Assembly (NCBI RefSeq): GCF_050436995.1
Contig: NC_134756.1
Location: 434,001 to 498,000, forward strand
Origin: Anticarsia gemmatalis
Taxonomy: Eukaryota > Arthropoda > Insecta > Lepidoptera > Erebidae
DNA: 64,000 bases
Direction of reading: 5' to 3'
A model generated the notes under the pieces. That model worked only from the letters and a program-made list of their open reading frames with translations. It did no database searches and had not been told where the DNA came from. The translations under genes were made by a program, and so were the position numbers. How positions within the stretch are numbered: the stretch's first letter is position 1; every line of letters starts with the position of its first letter. Shown here piece after piece: positions 46,666 to 58,939 of this stretch.

Positions 46666-48032
46666 CTGAAAGTAGTGAAAACAATTCATAATATTATTAT
46701 GTAGCTATTGGCAGGTTCACGTGGAATGCAATATTTTTGATACCATTTTGATAAGTTAGAGATATACAGAGACATCATTATTTAGGTATAATCAATTTAT
46801 CACCAAAAAAGTGTGCATTTGCTCTGCATTAAACAGGGCACCAAAGATGTTAATTGATTTGTAATTTGCAGTATACCTGTTTGGGTATCGACGCCTGTTC
46901 TTGTAGTTTGGGTCTCTCAGCCGGTTCAGCTTTCAATGGTTCACGAGTCTCCTCTTTTCCTCTTCCACCCTTTGCAGTGTAATCAAACCCAGGGTCCACA
47001 GGAACATACTGGACTAAAGACTGCTGCTGATAGAACTGCAAAGGAAGGTTTTGTCCAGGGAATCGGAAAGGGGTCTGATCGTCAAATATAGGGAAGAGAT
47101 GAGGACTTGGAGCTCCAGAGAATGTCTTCGGCTGTTGGTACAATTCTTTAGGAAAACTGGGCTCTTGACCAGAAAATCCGTTGTTTAAGGAAGATGAAGG
47201 GTAATTCACAGTATTTGGTTTATGATAGGAAAAGAAGTCAGCGTTTTGGAATCCCAGTTGTTGGACTGGAGCCTGGTTTGACGGAAGCTCTTGTAGTTTG
47301 TGGCTATCTTCTTGTGGTGATTGGTTTTGTGGTTTGAAGATGTTGGGGTCGGAGTAGATGTTCTTAGTTGCAGCTGGTGAAGGTACTTCGAATATGTTTT
47401 GCGGTGGAAGCTGAAAATGATACAAAAGTTTGATTTCATTTTTGCTCGTCGTAGCGACTGTGTATTATTATATTTCAGTGGGTTAAATTGTTAAAATAGT
47501 AAAGTTTTCGGTACCTCAGTAAATCAGGATTTAAGAAGGATATCGTATGATTGGAGTACTGTGTTTGCCAATATTCATAATAGTTTTGGCAAAACTACAG
47601 AGCTTTAACATACTTTCTTAAAGAAAATAATAACTCTGAGTTCAGATGCCAAGAGTCTTCATAATTTAAATATATGAACATTGTTAATGTATAGTCGTTT
47701 TTATTGAATAAGTTTCTAGTTTTATATGAAATTCACACTAACTTAATAGTAAAGTTACTATTTTGACTTTTATACAGGGATTTGTACATCATTATGCTCG
47801 GGCAAACAATAAAATACCAAACTAACTCGCGATACTGATATTTTTTATATTATTTTTTTTTTAATAATAAAAATAGTTATATTAAATAACTTGTTTTGTT
47901 ACTTACCCTAGAGTTATAAGCAGACACGGGAGAGTACAGGTGATTAGCTAGTGCGATCTCAAACGGAGGCCCCTGCCCACTCAGTAGGTCTGAGATCTTC
48001 GTGATTTGGGGCAGCCTGGCTCCGAAGATTTG
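44989..48032 (-). CDS. Large Gln/Pro-rich secreted-type protein, last three exons (5' part missing)
   Basis: Three exons join in phase 0: 48032-47907 (42 codons), 47410-46877 (178 codons) and 46665-44989 (558 codons plus TGA), giving at least 778 residues. The chain is low-complexity, rich in Gln, Pro, Ser and Tyr, with YVPV-type patches (QYVPVDPGFDYTAKGG, QQYVPVQPPKYPQG), scattered LQ/PEL motifs, and an acidic Gln/Glu segment about two thirds through the last exon. It ends FGKYAESIFGGFHR. Cysteine is nearly absent and no catalytic domain is visible. The first visible exon begins QIFGARLPQITKISDLLSG and has neither Met nor signal peptide, so at least one 5' exon lies upstream. An extracellular, egg-coat or cuticle-associated protein is plausible from composition only. 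Confidence 0.8.
46877..47410 (-). CDS. Gln/Pro-rich gene, middle exon
   Basis: This 534-nt exon runs from acceptor CATTTTCAG to donor GTATAC. It encodes LPPQNIFEVPSPAATKNIY through EQASIPKQ. The reading frame fixes the acceptor: the alternative overlapping frame in this exon does not join the neighbouring exons. Confidence 0.8.
47907..48032 (-). CDS. Gln/Pro-rich gene, first visible exon
   Basis: This 126-nt exon runs from acceptor TTGTTTCAG to donor GTAAGTAAC. It encodes 42 residues, including FEIALANHLYSPVSAYNSR. It is the least repetitive part of the protein and the best query for homologues. Confidence 0.75.
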
Positions 48033-48227
48033 CTGAAACAATATAAACCTTATATTAATGACGTACAGTTGAGAGTTGTTTGATGTTTTGAGGCTAGTTT
48101 TTTGGGTTGTGATGAAATCAATAATGTGTTGAGATTAATTGTTTCTGTGATAGTAATAGATGATAGAAATAATTGTGTAATAGACTTGTAGTTAGGCACT
48201 AATAAATTAGTATTTGTTTTAGTTTAC

Positions 48228-48315
48228 GCTAGCATCCGCCCGCAATTTCGTCCGTGTGAAAAGAGTTTCCATGGTAAAAAGTATACCTTGTGCTAATCTA
48301 GATTATAAACTATCA
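48228..48315 (-). mobile_element. Helitron-like or retroelement fragment
   Basis: GCATCCGCCCGCAATTTCGT and the following AAAAGTATACC resemble a frequent lepidopteran repeat end. Only the tip remains, upstream of the Gln/Pro-rich exons. Confidence 0.35.
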
Positions 48316-48330
48316 TTAAAATCCATTAAT

Positions 48331-48441
48331 CCCCTGTTTCTAAGGTACATTTAGCGGCAGTCAGAGTATTCAATAGCGCTCAAACTCATAATAAAAAAAC
48401 ACTTTCGAATAGACAAAGTACCGCTATATGTGCTGGTTTTT
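48331..48441. mobile_element. Harbinger-type palindromic MITE, degraded
   Basis: It keeps AAGGTACATTTAGCGGCAG and the ATTCAATAGCG centre; the right arm has decayed. Confidence 0.6.
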
Positions 48442-50049
48442 AATAGGCTTGGAAAATAAAATATGAAGTAACATTTTATTATCTTTGCGTAACTTTCAGC
48501 AACCTCTATTTTGAAAAACGTAAACTATTAAGTTTACTACACAAATAGAATATTTCAAATTACAAAAAATGTGTGTACCTCGAATACAATTTAGAGCTGT
48601 GTATTTATTTATCTTTTGTAATAAACTGAGAGTAGGGTTTTTGTGATATCAGTGCTTTCATTGTAAAAGTAATTGGCAACAACATTTCAAAATAATGATA
48701 ATGTGTCTGGAATCATTAAGTTTTTGCAAATGTTAGCTTAATTAAGTCAATATTTATTTTTAGTATATCTTTTTCATTCTTATGTGTGCACTCATTCATT
48801 CTTCTTGCATCTTGAACACCGAAACAGAAATCTGGAACACCGATTTTTTCTCAATTCGACTGTATTGCTTCATGGGTTATACATCTCATAGATAAGCTAT
48901 CCAATAGATAAAGTAAAAGGCACGAATTGAAGTCAATTTATCCAGACGCGGTCAAACCGGGACTGAAAAATTATGACTTTAACTTTGTTCAGAATTAACA
49001 TGTATGTATATAAGTCGATATAAAAGTTTTCCTTTAAACGTTTCTACCTTAAGACGTGTATGTGCCTTATTCTGTAAATTTAAGAGAATGTTCAGTGCTT
49101 TAGGTATCTAGGGAAATGCTGATTGTGGCTCGTCAAGACCTTAACGATGTCAGTACGCAATTCGCTCCGTCGTTGTAAATTTATGCTGCTAAAGGGTTTT
49201 TTGGGAAGTTGATGTTTAATCTTAAAACTTGACATTGCATTGTGAAAGAACAGAATGCCTTAAGGTATGAATAAATAGGCTTGTAATCACTTAAAGGCAT
49301 TATATTATAAAAGTTAATTCCCGTGCAATGTGATAGTTAAAAAGTTATCTCTTATGGGCTGTTGGGAAATCGACATAAAAATAGTCCTATCCTGTTGTTC
49401 TAGGTCATAAAGACGGATACTCTATTCGAACACTTCGATGCAAGTTACATAACTAAATACCTGTAGTGGCACATATTGCATGCATTCTTATTATTTGATG
49501 ACCGCCATTATATTACAAGAAAATACTAAAATTAAAGGAGAAATAAATTACCCAGTAATACTACTTCTAAAGAACATCCATCATCTAATTCCATTCGAAA
49601 ATAAATGTACAATTATTCGTAATCCGATCTTATGAAGAGCACAAACACGGCATGGTAACGTTTAATATTACAGCCAACATATCGCAGTTGACAGGGAAAA
49701 TATACATTTTTTCATTCACCCCCCCTCTCAACCCCCTGCCCTGTGTTTCTCGGCTCCTAAGTGGAAAGTCACTTTTACGCAATTGGCACACAAATCACGA
49801 AGCAACGAAAGGCGCCTATGTGTAGTCCGGGGGTTGGTTTTTATTGGAGAGGAATTTTTTTGAGTTTCGTAGATGGTAATTATGGTTTTATTAAATATAG
49901 ATTGTGTTGTAACTGTTTAAAATATATTATCTGTTAAATTTGTAGTTTGAAATACACTCCTTATTTACTTAAAAATAACGAATGAAACAAACTTCAGTTA
50001 AAGTTCAATGCTTTTATTTTGCATCAAAAATTCTTTTTTTCATAATAAG

Positions 50050-50096
50050 ATTTTTTTCTTGACATACTATTATAAGTATGTCAAGGAAAAAAACAA
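50050..50096. repeat. AT-rich hairpin
   Basis: TTTTTTTCTTGACATACT and AGTATGTCAAGGAAAAAAA pair across ATTATA. Confidence 0.7.
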
Positions 50097-50669
50097 ATCC
50101 TTTAGTTACTTCTGAGCTTACTTGGTCACTTATTGCCTAACCTCTCTCATTCCGAAAGAAGACGGTAGCCTAGTGCCATGTGTATTTTCTACCTAAAATT
50201 AATTACACATTAAACCAAAAACTCTTAACCAAATTCCAAAGATAAAGTAGCACATAGATACAGATACAACATTTTCACCACCGCCTCTGACAGACAAACA
50301 GACACCTTTCTCAAATCATCTCCACTACACATTATTCCTCAAACAAGTGAGACCTCAGCACAAAGATTTCCCGACGGAAAATAAAAACGTACTTAATACA
50401 AATGTAAAGAGCTCTGTCCATTTACATTCACCTTGATAACACGTATAGGTTTTATGAATTAAAGCTTACAGCGCATCGGCTGTCACTGGCCTTTTTAAAT
50501 TATACGTATAATTTGTATTAAATAATTTACTCTATTGCTTTTCCTAGAGTGTTTTATGTGGAAATATAAAAATAAATTGCTTTTTCGTGAATATATTTTT
50601 AGGGTTCCATACCTAAAAAATGAAATATGATCATAAAATTAATAAATATATTTGAACATCTCATATGTA

Positions 50670-50760
50670 TACGTCTATTTGATTCCAGCATTGAAACCAA
50701 GCGGGGCTTGTGCTTTGGTAACCGGACGAATGTTACTGATAATCATATATGCAAACTTAT
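50670..50760 (-). mobile_element. SINE family C fragment
   Basis: TTTGATTCC... and AAGCGGGGCTTGTGCTTTGG match the 3' half of family C in reverse. Confidence 0.45.
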
Positions 50761-51236
50761 AAAAAATATACCACCTATACTCTTCTTCATATTATTATTA
50801 TAATATTAAATTCCTAATTAAATTACCTACTGAATTTGATAATAATAGCAAAACTGTAAAGTATTGTTCTAGCATCCATAAAACTTTATGTAGTTTTCAT
50901 CGAAGCTCTAATAAGCTGTTAAGCCCATCGCATGTATTTAAATATTGTGTTTGTGAGCTATAAATATGTGTATTATAATACTTATCACCATTTATGTGCA
51001 ACACTATTTACAATTATCAAAGTAATTGACTAACATTTAATTTTATAGAATGTTCGTGATCGCTTTTATCCCTTTATATAAATTTATAACCTCTATGACA
51101 TTAATGTTCAACAATATTTGCAATCAACTAATTAACTACGTAACGTTTAAAATAAATACCATTGTCTATTTACTATTTAACAAGTAAACTTTAAATTAAA
51201 ATACCACCGGTACGATCATTTGCATAGTATATTAAA

Positions 51237-51498
51237 CTAGCTGACCCACGCAACTTCGCTTGCGTAACATAAGACAGAATGGCTCATAATTTTTCCCATT
51301 TTTGTAACATTTTTCACTGGTACTCTGCTCCTATTGGTCGTAGCGTGATGATATATAGCCTATAGCCTTCCTCGATATATGGGCTATCTAACACTGAAAG
51401 ATTTTTTCAGATCGGACCAGCAGTTCCTGAGATTAGCGCGTTCAAACAAACAAACAAACAAACAAACAAACTCTTCAGCTTTATAATATTAGTATAGA
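51237..51498 (-). mobile_element. Lep1-type Helitron-like element
   Basis: Full length, intact CTAG and TC ends. A SINE on the minus strand follows within about 30 bp. Confidence 0.9.
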
Positions 51499-51526
51499 TA
51501 AATAAATATAATTGGACCACTCACAC

Positions 51527-51745
51527 ACGGTCATTTGATTCCAAACTAAGCGGAGCTTGTATTATGGTAATCAAATAACTGGTAGACATACTTATATACT
51601 TCAAAATACATGCTTTATAGATACATGTACTCAGAACAAGTACTTGTGCTCATCACACAAATTATTTTTCCCGGGTGGGATTCGAGCTCACGCGACGGTA
51701 CGGTTATTCCGGCAATGTTACCAAGTTAACCACTGCGCCAAACGT
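51527..51745 (-). mobile_element. tRNA-derived SINE, family C
   Basis: Collinear with the copy at 34938 on the opposite strand, with a longer head ending at AACCACTGCGCCA on the plus strand. It lies 30 bp from a Lep1 copy. Confidence 0.75.
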
Positions 51746-53369
51746 TGAGTATATTAAGAGTCAAACATATTTACCGAACCTATTTGCAAGATACTTTGTA
51801 AGGAAAACAACAGAACGAAATCTCTCTCATTCAAGCGAAACATAAATAATGCTCTATCAAATATTACTTTAAGTAAAAGGTAACCAATCATGATAATCAC
51901 AAAGGAATTCTTATTTAAAGGGAAAAAATATTTACGTAGATATTATTTATGCAAGAAGAAATATGATAAATACCAATCATTTTGTTTTGACAACTTTTAA
52001 AAGGACATTTTCGCTTGAGTTCGGAATAAATCATGGTTGATTGAAAGCATCGCATCAATAAATTTGAAACAAAGTATTCTGAATAACGTTTATTTAGCAT
52101 TTTTGTAAGGTATTTCGTTTATTTTGTACAATTGTCGTAGCTACAGGCGAGAGGAGTTTGTTTTATTTGAATAACTTTAATACTAGGTCGCCTTGCGGAA
52201 AGAAAAGTACCTGAGATTTTTTTTGTATACCCAATATTTTTTGGCGAAACATACGAAATAAAAAACCTAATCTCAATTACCGTAAGATTTATTTTAGTTT
52301 GAAAATTTGTTCTCTTGGATTAAATATATGTACATATAATATTTTCAAGCCAGTCCGTGACTATGATCGATGCAACACGGTCGCAACTTCGGGTAAACAT
52401 TTAAGGTATCGTCAACTTTCGTTTTCAAAAGACTTAAGCCCCGTTGCATTATAATATTATGTATACTTACTTAGCAATTCTTTAAATTCATTTATATAAA
52501 ATAATGAGAACTATATGCTTCTTTAAGAAGTAATGACTAAGTACTGTATCTTACGTAATTATGAACATAATTTCTGACTAACGATAATTATTCCATTTAA
52601 TTCTCATCTACAGACCAATTCAGTAACCATTATACTAAAGCCGAACTGAAATCTCTGAGCCTTTCAAGAGACCTTTTCTAGAATTACTCGAACATTTGCC
52701 TTTATTTCAATATTGCTGATTACTAACTAATACGGCTTTAAGACATTCTAACATACCTTATTTCTAGTCAGTAAATTTCGCTTGGTCACGACACATTCCT
52801 TCCCGGGTATAATGTTATGACACTAATCGTCTTATCTGGCCGGGAGGGCCGTTCCCTCCCCCTCTCCCGCGCCCTCCCGTAGCCCTGCAGGTTCAGGCAC
52901 TTGGTGCTAATAAGATTAGGTACATAACCTCTTAGAGCGCAGGCTAAACAAAAATTTTCTGTGTAGTGTTTCAGTCCTAATAAGGTTTTTGTTGGTACTC
53001 TTTAAGAGAGTAATATAGGTAGTAGTTTTGGAAATGTTTTGTCAGGGAGACGTAGAATAATCTTTCTTCTAAGAATATAGGCGTTATTGATATTCGGTCA
53101 AGTAAATTTTGCTTAAAATGTCTGCTAACTTTCATGAGAATAGTAATTTTCAATCTGTACTAAAGAGTACCGAAAATTTGACATTTAAAAATTAACTAAT
53201 CAATTATTTCCTACGGCACCCGTTAGGGGCGATAATCAGTTTTCCATTCAATATCTAGCCGGTTATCGATAGTGTCAGAAAATCGTATAAGTAATCCCTA
53301 AATTCATTTTACATACTTACTTACTTACCTTTGGTAAGGCTAATCGTCAGACTTTCAAGCTTCTGACTA

Positions 53370-53510
53370 CTGTTAACAACTGTCAAAGATCTTTGAAAAT
53401 TACAGCCGGGACCTACAATTTAACGTGCCTTCCAAAACACGAGGAACTTGATATGTATAGGATGGTGATCCATCCACAAAACAACCTCGGCAAGCGTAGC
53501 TTTACTTCAG
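53370..53510 (+). repeat. Interspersed repeat family G
   Basis: GTCAAAGATCTTTGAAAATT and CAATTTAACGTGCCTTCC match the 35685 copy. Confidence 0.55.
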
Positions 53511-54514
53511 AATAATCCGCGCGATTGTCAACTAAGCCACGTGCTTACGTGAGCACATACATAAAGTACACAAGTACTGTAACAGTAGCTAGTACTAACA
53601 ACACGAATAGACCATCCCATGCATAATAAGGGCACGTTAACATCTGCCAAATGAGCGGAACATTCTCAACTATCACTAGACGAGGTGCTCTGAATACTTA
53701 CTATTAATTTCATCATCATCAGGGTTAAGCTTTGGGTTAAGATGTTATGCGTTTCATTTGATGCTGATTTGTGTTTTCGAAAAGGCGTATGTTTATGTGT
53801 TTGTAATGTGATATGTGCCCTTTTGGAAATACGTTTTCTGTTATGCATATAATTTGATTAAGCAACAATTTATTAGAATTAAAAGCCTGTGTCAAAAACT
53901 CATTTAAACGGATTTAAAGGCATTGACAGGTAGCGTATTCGTCTACCAATATTTCTCTCAGGGCCTTAAAATTGACAACAACCAGAACCGACTATTTATG
54001 GGCCCTTCTAAGCCAGTTCAGTTAAAATATCTCTATGCGTTCACCCATCTATGGAATATCGGCGCTAAAGTTGTTTTACTACTGATCGCTTATGGGTAAA
54101 CGCATAACGTGCCTCTAGAATCACGCTTCAAATAAAAAAAATGATTCGTTATAACCATAGTAAACTACTATTTCTCCCAAAAGTCGTTCACGTAAAACAG
54201 TTGGTAACAATAATCCAGTGAGCCATATTCCACGAGGTGGCGATATCATAAAACTTGTGAGACGCAACAGGTCTCACAAATACATTCATTACTGTCAACT
54301 ACTTTTGTTTGCTAAGTAGTTTGACTTAGGTAATCTTAGGTATTGTGAGATAATTACTGCTTGACGAAATTATCAGAAGGTTTAAACGTCTTGTTGTATT
54401 TACAAAGATTAAATGAGACATCATTTTTGTGATTCTCGAGGAATGTTAATGAATGGTTAAAGAAGAAGATTGTCTCTTTTTGACTCTTTTATAAAAATAC
54501 TAAAAAATAGCCGG

Positions 54515-54682
54515 GTCCAGTCAGGACCCGGCTAATTGCCCTTGTGTCGCGGGGACTACAAACATACAAACAATGGACACAAAGTGCAACTAGACCCGAA
54601 ACAATTATTTGCGGGCACAAATAATTCTTCCGCGTGGGAATCGAACCCACGACCTCCCGACGCAATGGTATCGGCGTGGTAC
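54515..54682 (-). mobile_element. SINE family B, head truncated
   Basis: On the plus strand GGGAATCGAACCCACGACCT is the reversed B-box region. The 3' end carries the hairpin CCGGGTCCAGTCAGGACCCGG. Confidence 0.75.
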
Positions 54683-55083
54683 TTTGTTGTACCTTTGGTA
54701 CGACCCTGGAGAACTGCAGACCTAAACCGTTTTAAACTTTTGTGTATACAATAATGGAGTACGAGTAGGACTTGTAAGACCATAAACAAATTTTAATCTG
54801 CCTTTGCCGCAACGCGAAAGTAGGACAGAACTTCTCTATATTATTAGTATTACTACAATAAATACTATATCCATATACAAGACACATAATATTCTATCCT
54901 CGGAGTATTAACCCTAGATTTCACTTAAACATAATAAAATAAGACTTATTATTTCAGTAAATAACTCACGATGTTCATAAGAGACGTAAGAACAGATGTT
55001 ACAGCACTGACACTAATAAAACTTCTAACACAATAACTTGTTGACAAAAACACATAAATAATGTGACACTTATTAACTTTTAG

Positions 55084-55211
55084 GTGCGCTACACTGCATG
55101 TCCCGCTCCAGGGAGGAAGTGGGGGTCTTCAACAGTCACCACAAAGTGGCCAGGACGCGGTACCTCCAATTGGATACTCCGCGTCCCAACCCGTGCGGTG
55201 CTGCTATTTGA
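55084..55211 (+). pseudogene. GC-rich orphan exon-like patch
   Basis: After ATTAACTTTTAG, the frame starting at 55086 is open for 41 codons and contains REEVGVFNSHHKVARTRYLQ, then TGA at 55209. A second plus frame and a minus frame are also open. I cannot tell which, if any, is real, and I do not recognise the product. Confidence 0.2.
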
Positions 55212-57420
55212 TTATTATCTGTTGCGCGATTCTCTACAGTCGGTACTGTCGAGTATTGAAAGTTTGACAGTTAAAATGTACTGTGAAAGTAGTTCCTACG
55301 ACGTCCGGTAGAGGCGCTTATAAGACGCCTTTTTTATTTTTGTAATCTTCGCAACAGCTTGCTGTTATTTTCAGACACACAAAAATATTTGACCAGTGCT
55401 TAATATATTTGTGTTGATATAAGCGAACCGAAGAGTCGGTGCAAGCCAAAAGGTCTTTTGTTTCGACAAATACGACCAGTACGAATAAGTGCCTTACTCA
55501 TCGTCCAGAAAAAGTTTACAAAAATAAATCAAACTTATTGTCTAAAGTAAGCTAAAAGTGCCTTGTTTTATGTTGTACAAGATAATAAGACAGAAAATTG
55601 TGACAGTCTTTAATAATGTTTGATGATACAGTTTGTTAGGTCTCGTACTTGTTCTGGATATTGTTGAGTTCTTTGTAAGCATTGGTCTGGTTTTTCTGAT
55701 TGGTTTTTGGTATTGAAGGTAGAGTTATTGTTGATTTGTTGATGAAGAGGTTTTTGTCTGATAGGTGACTTTTTTCCAGTCTTGTTTCAAAAACACTCAA
55801 TACGTTTTCCTCATAAAAATGTCTATCTTTAACGAAAATTTCGAGACTTATATTATTAATTAGTTATTGATCTGCGGACATTTTCTTACATAGGTTGAGT
55901 TTTATTTATTGTGACATTGATACGAACAATAATAAAATTGATCTTGGTTTTTCTTCTGTTTAATGGACTTTTAACAGTTAGAACGCTGACCCATGTCGAC
56001 GCACTGAGTTCACATGATGACACTCAGTCCAAATATCACTATATGATCACCCATCTATAGAATGACCGCACAAAGGGTTGCTTAGCTCACTGATCGTTTA
56101 TTCTTTGAGCGCCAGCTCACTAAAATCCATACGTTAATCCGCGTTATACTTCCTGATAGTTAATAGTCCCGTATTTGCAATCGCTTCCAATACAACATTA
56201 CCCCACTAACCACAGCATACTGTCACTCTAATTCGTCAAACAAGCGTGAAACTATTGCTAACCTATAGGCGTTAATTAAGGAGCAGTGAGGCAAGAGGGC
56301 AACAGTCTTTAATTGCTGGTGTGTGGAAACGGACCACTTACGGACATATTTGCTGAGAAATGTGGGAAATGTTGAGTCGTTTGATAAACTACCTGTCATA
56401 GATAAATGTGTTTTTATTATTTAAACATAATTTGAGGAAACGGAAGCTTGTTTTTATTAACTTTTCGTAAATCCGGGCAATTATTGACCGTTGCTTTTAA
56501 TGAAAAGTAATAAGGCTTAAGGATTTAGGCTCTATTTGGAGACAGCTAGACACAGAGATTTATACTCAAAAAATGAAGATGTCGCTACTGGTGTTATGTA
56601 AAAAAAAACAATCAAGAAATAAATACTTTTATACAAAACTTCAGTTTACATTTTAAATCTTATTCTTAAGGTGCTTAACTATTTAAGTATCTGTACTAAA
56701 AGTATTACTTTGAAGGACTATGAATATCCTGGTCATTCATGAGCTGTGAATCTGAAAAAGCTGAATATTAATTATCACCAACCGCATATTATTTCCAATT
56801 TAATAATTAGTCTGAAAATTACGATCTTAGAAGTAAACATGACCAAACCTTTCTCCTACTTAATAAAACTCCTAATTTTAGCAACAGCCCAGGCTATCCG
56901 AATTTCAGTCTAGACCTTATTAAAAAGGCTAAATCAAGTGTCCCCAAACAAAGCCTTGGTGGAAATTAACGCAGCAATTTCGGAGGTGGGCGCAAACAGA
57001 CATATAACTCTTCAAACAAGTTGGGATTAAATTTTGGAAGAAAAATGTAAATAAACGGTACAAAGTTGTTAATAAAGTGTTTGTTTTGAAAGTTTAAGGG
57101 AGGATTTAGAAAGTGGGTTATGTTTTGGGAACATAGAACGTGGGAGAAAGAAAATGTTGGGAAAGTTACCTGGGTGAAAGAATTTGTCTTTTATATTAAA
57201 GTCTGACTTCTTATGTATGCAACTGGGCGTCGCAAAGTTTCAAGTTTGATTTTAAAATGAGGCAAATTTGTTATTTTTCTAGGAAACAGCTTGAGATTTG
57301 AAGGAAAAGGTCACTTTTAACAGAATTCTTCCTAATACTCTGTATTGATCAGCTGCGTTAGAGTTACCTCTACCTATATGTATCTAAATCTAAGAACGAA
57401 TAAATAAATCAATGCCAACA

Positions 57421-57680
57421 AGACCTGATATTAATACACGAACTTAAAAGTAAAACGTTGAAAGACCGCTTTCCAAAAATCCACTGACATTACATCTAAT
57501 AGGTACACAGTCCATTCTATACCTCGCATATTTACATAGATGTAATATAAGACCTATTATTAAAACACGAACTTAAAAGTAAAACGTTAATAGAACTTTC
57601 TCCGAAATTTCACTCACATGTATACATTTAATACCATTACGTGGTCTATTCTATACTTCGCATATTCACACAGTGTAACA
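57421..57680. repeat. Diverged tandem duplication, ~129-bp unit
   Basis: AGACCTGATATTAATACACG at 57421 and AGACCTATTATTAAAACACG at 57550 begin two collinear units sharing GAACTTAAAAGTAAAACGTT and CTTCGCATATT-like blocks. Confidence 0.7.
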
Positions 57681-57718
57681 GTTAATATGCAAAAACCGTG
57701 ATATTGCTAACGTGGCGC

Positions 57719-57758
57719 GAATCGCCCTGAATCGCTTGGAATCGCTCTCAATCGCTCG
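57719..57758. repeat. 10-bp tandem repeat (GAATCGCNNN)
   Basis: Four units: GAATCGCCCT, GAATCGCTTG, GAATCGCTCT, CAATCGCTCG. Confidence 0.8.
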
Positions 57759-58939
57759 TAAGTCCACAACGAGGCGCTAAATCGGACGCCCCTACTAGGT
57801 TCGAAGCCGCGATTTGCACTATGAATACATTACACAGAAGTTCAACTGATGCTTGCATATAACTATAAAAATAATTGGTACTATGTTTTCTTTGCCGTCT
57901 GTAACTTCCTTCACATAGAACTTTGCAAAAGAAAACACTCATTAGTTATGTTATTTAATTACTATCACTTTCGTTCAAATCGGTTTGATAATTTTACCAC
58001 ACAAAAATTATCAAACTGATTTTAACCATCGATCTCTGATGTTTTGTAATTTTTTTATAATAAGTAGATACTTAGATGAGATGTCTGTATATGTGAAGGT
58101 TTTACTCCAGGACATAGTTTATCATCTCTCTATTTTTTACCTAAAACAGTCCAACATTTTAACCTCGAAAGTGTAACAGATAGACAAACAAAGTTACTTC
58201 CACTATTATACCAGTTACTAAAGTTCCTTGATCATTTATTTTAGAATATAAGTTTGAAGCAAAGTAAAACTTAAAGCAAGTTCTACACGATTTATTGAAT
58301 AACCAGCGTTTCCCGCAACTCGTAACGCAGTAAATAACAGTTTTAAAAATACTGCTATTTAAATCTTCCCGTTATTTATAGCAGCTTAAGTTGAAAGTAG
58401 CTCGTTATTTATTACCTAAAACTATTGCTATGTACTGCAATTAACCTCGGAGACTACGATAAGTAATTAAAATAGTTTTTATTGGTTTTCAAAGTTAATC
58501 TTGCGAAATACTTTTGTGGGTAGATAAATAGTTTGGGATTTTCTTACGCAATATTTATTGGAGTCGATTTATAGACAAATAAGTACTTAAGTACTAGGAT
58601 TAATTGTTTTCTTTTCAAAGTTTAAGGTGCTATCAATTGTCTTGCATCCGTTCTACCAAGAGTTGAGTATAGTAGAGAACCTTGTATGCAAGGTTCGCGC
58701 TTGGAGAAGGTATATAAAATTTAGATGTTAGGACATCAGTGACAGGCGTGACAGCAAGCATTTGCCACGCATATTTTCCTACTATTAAGAGATTTCTAGG
58801 AATATTATCTTTTTTACAGAATTCGTGCTGATTTTGTTTATATCTGGCCGAAGCAAAAAGCTTTAGTTCGCGACGACTGTGTTCCTGCGCCGAAACATCA
58901 AGCAATACAAGGTAAACTTGGTATTTTTGAGCACTCTAA

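Larger units (their letters stand above)
48442..51236. other. Upstream region of the Gln/Pro-rich gene, 5' exon not found
   Basis: At least one 5' exon should lie here or farther right on the minus strand. I could not identify it. Confidence 0.4.
51746..57420. other. Non-coding DNA with scattered repeats
   Basis: A GC-rich stretch with CCCTCCCCCTCTCCCGCGCC lies at 52845-52890. A minus-strand Asn/Lys-rich open patch lies at about 55630-55770. No supported gene. Confidence 0.35.

Noticed and set aside
47206..47439. 77-codon minus-strand frame overlapping the middle Gln/Pro exon
   Set aside because: Wrong frame: the flanking exons join in phase 0 to the other frame.
51557..51748. 63-codon plus frame
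   Set aside because: Antisense of a family C SINE, including its reversed B-box.
54536..54789. Open frames on both strands
   Set aside because: They lie in a family B SINE.
58633..58905. 90-codon minus open frame
   Set aside because: Some protein-like stretches (KYAWQMLAVTPVTDVLTSKF), but a plus-strand acceptor-like tract lies inside it and no partner exon, start context or family is seen.
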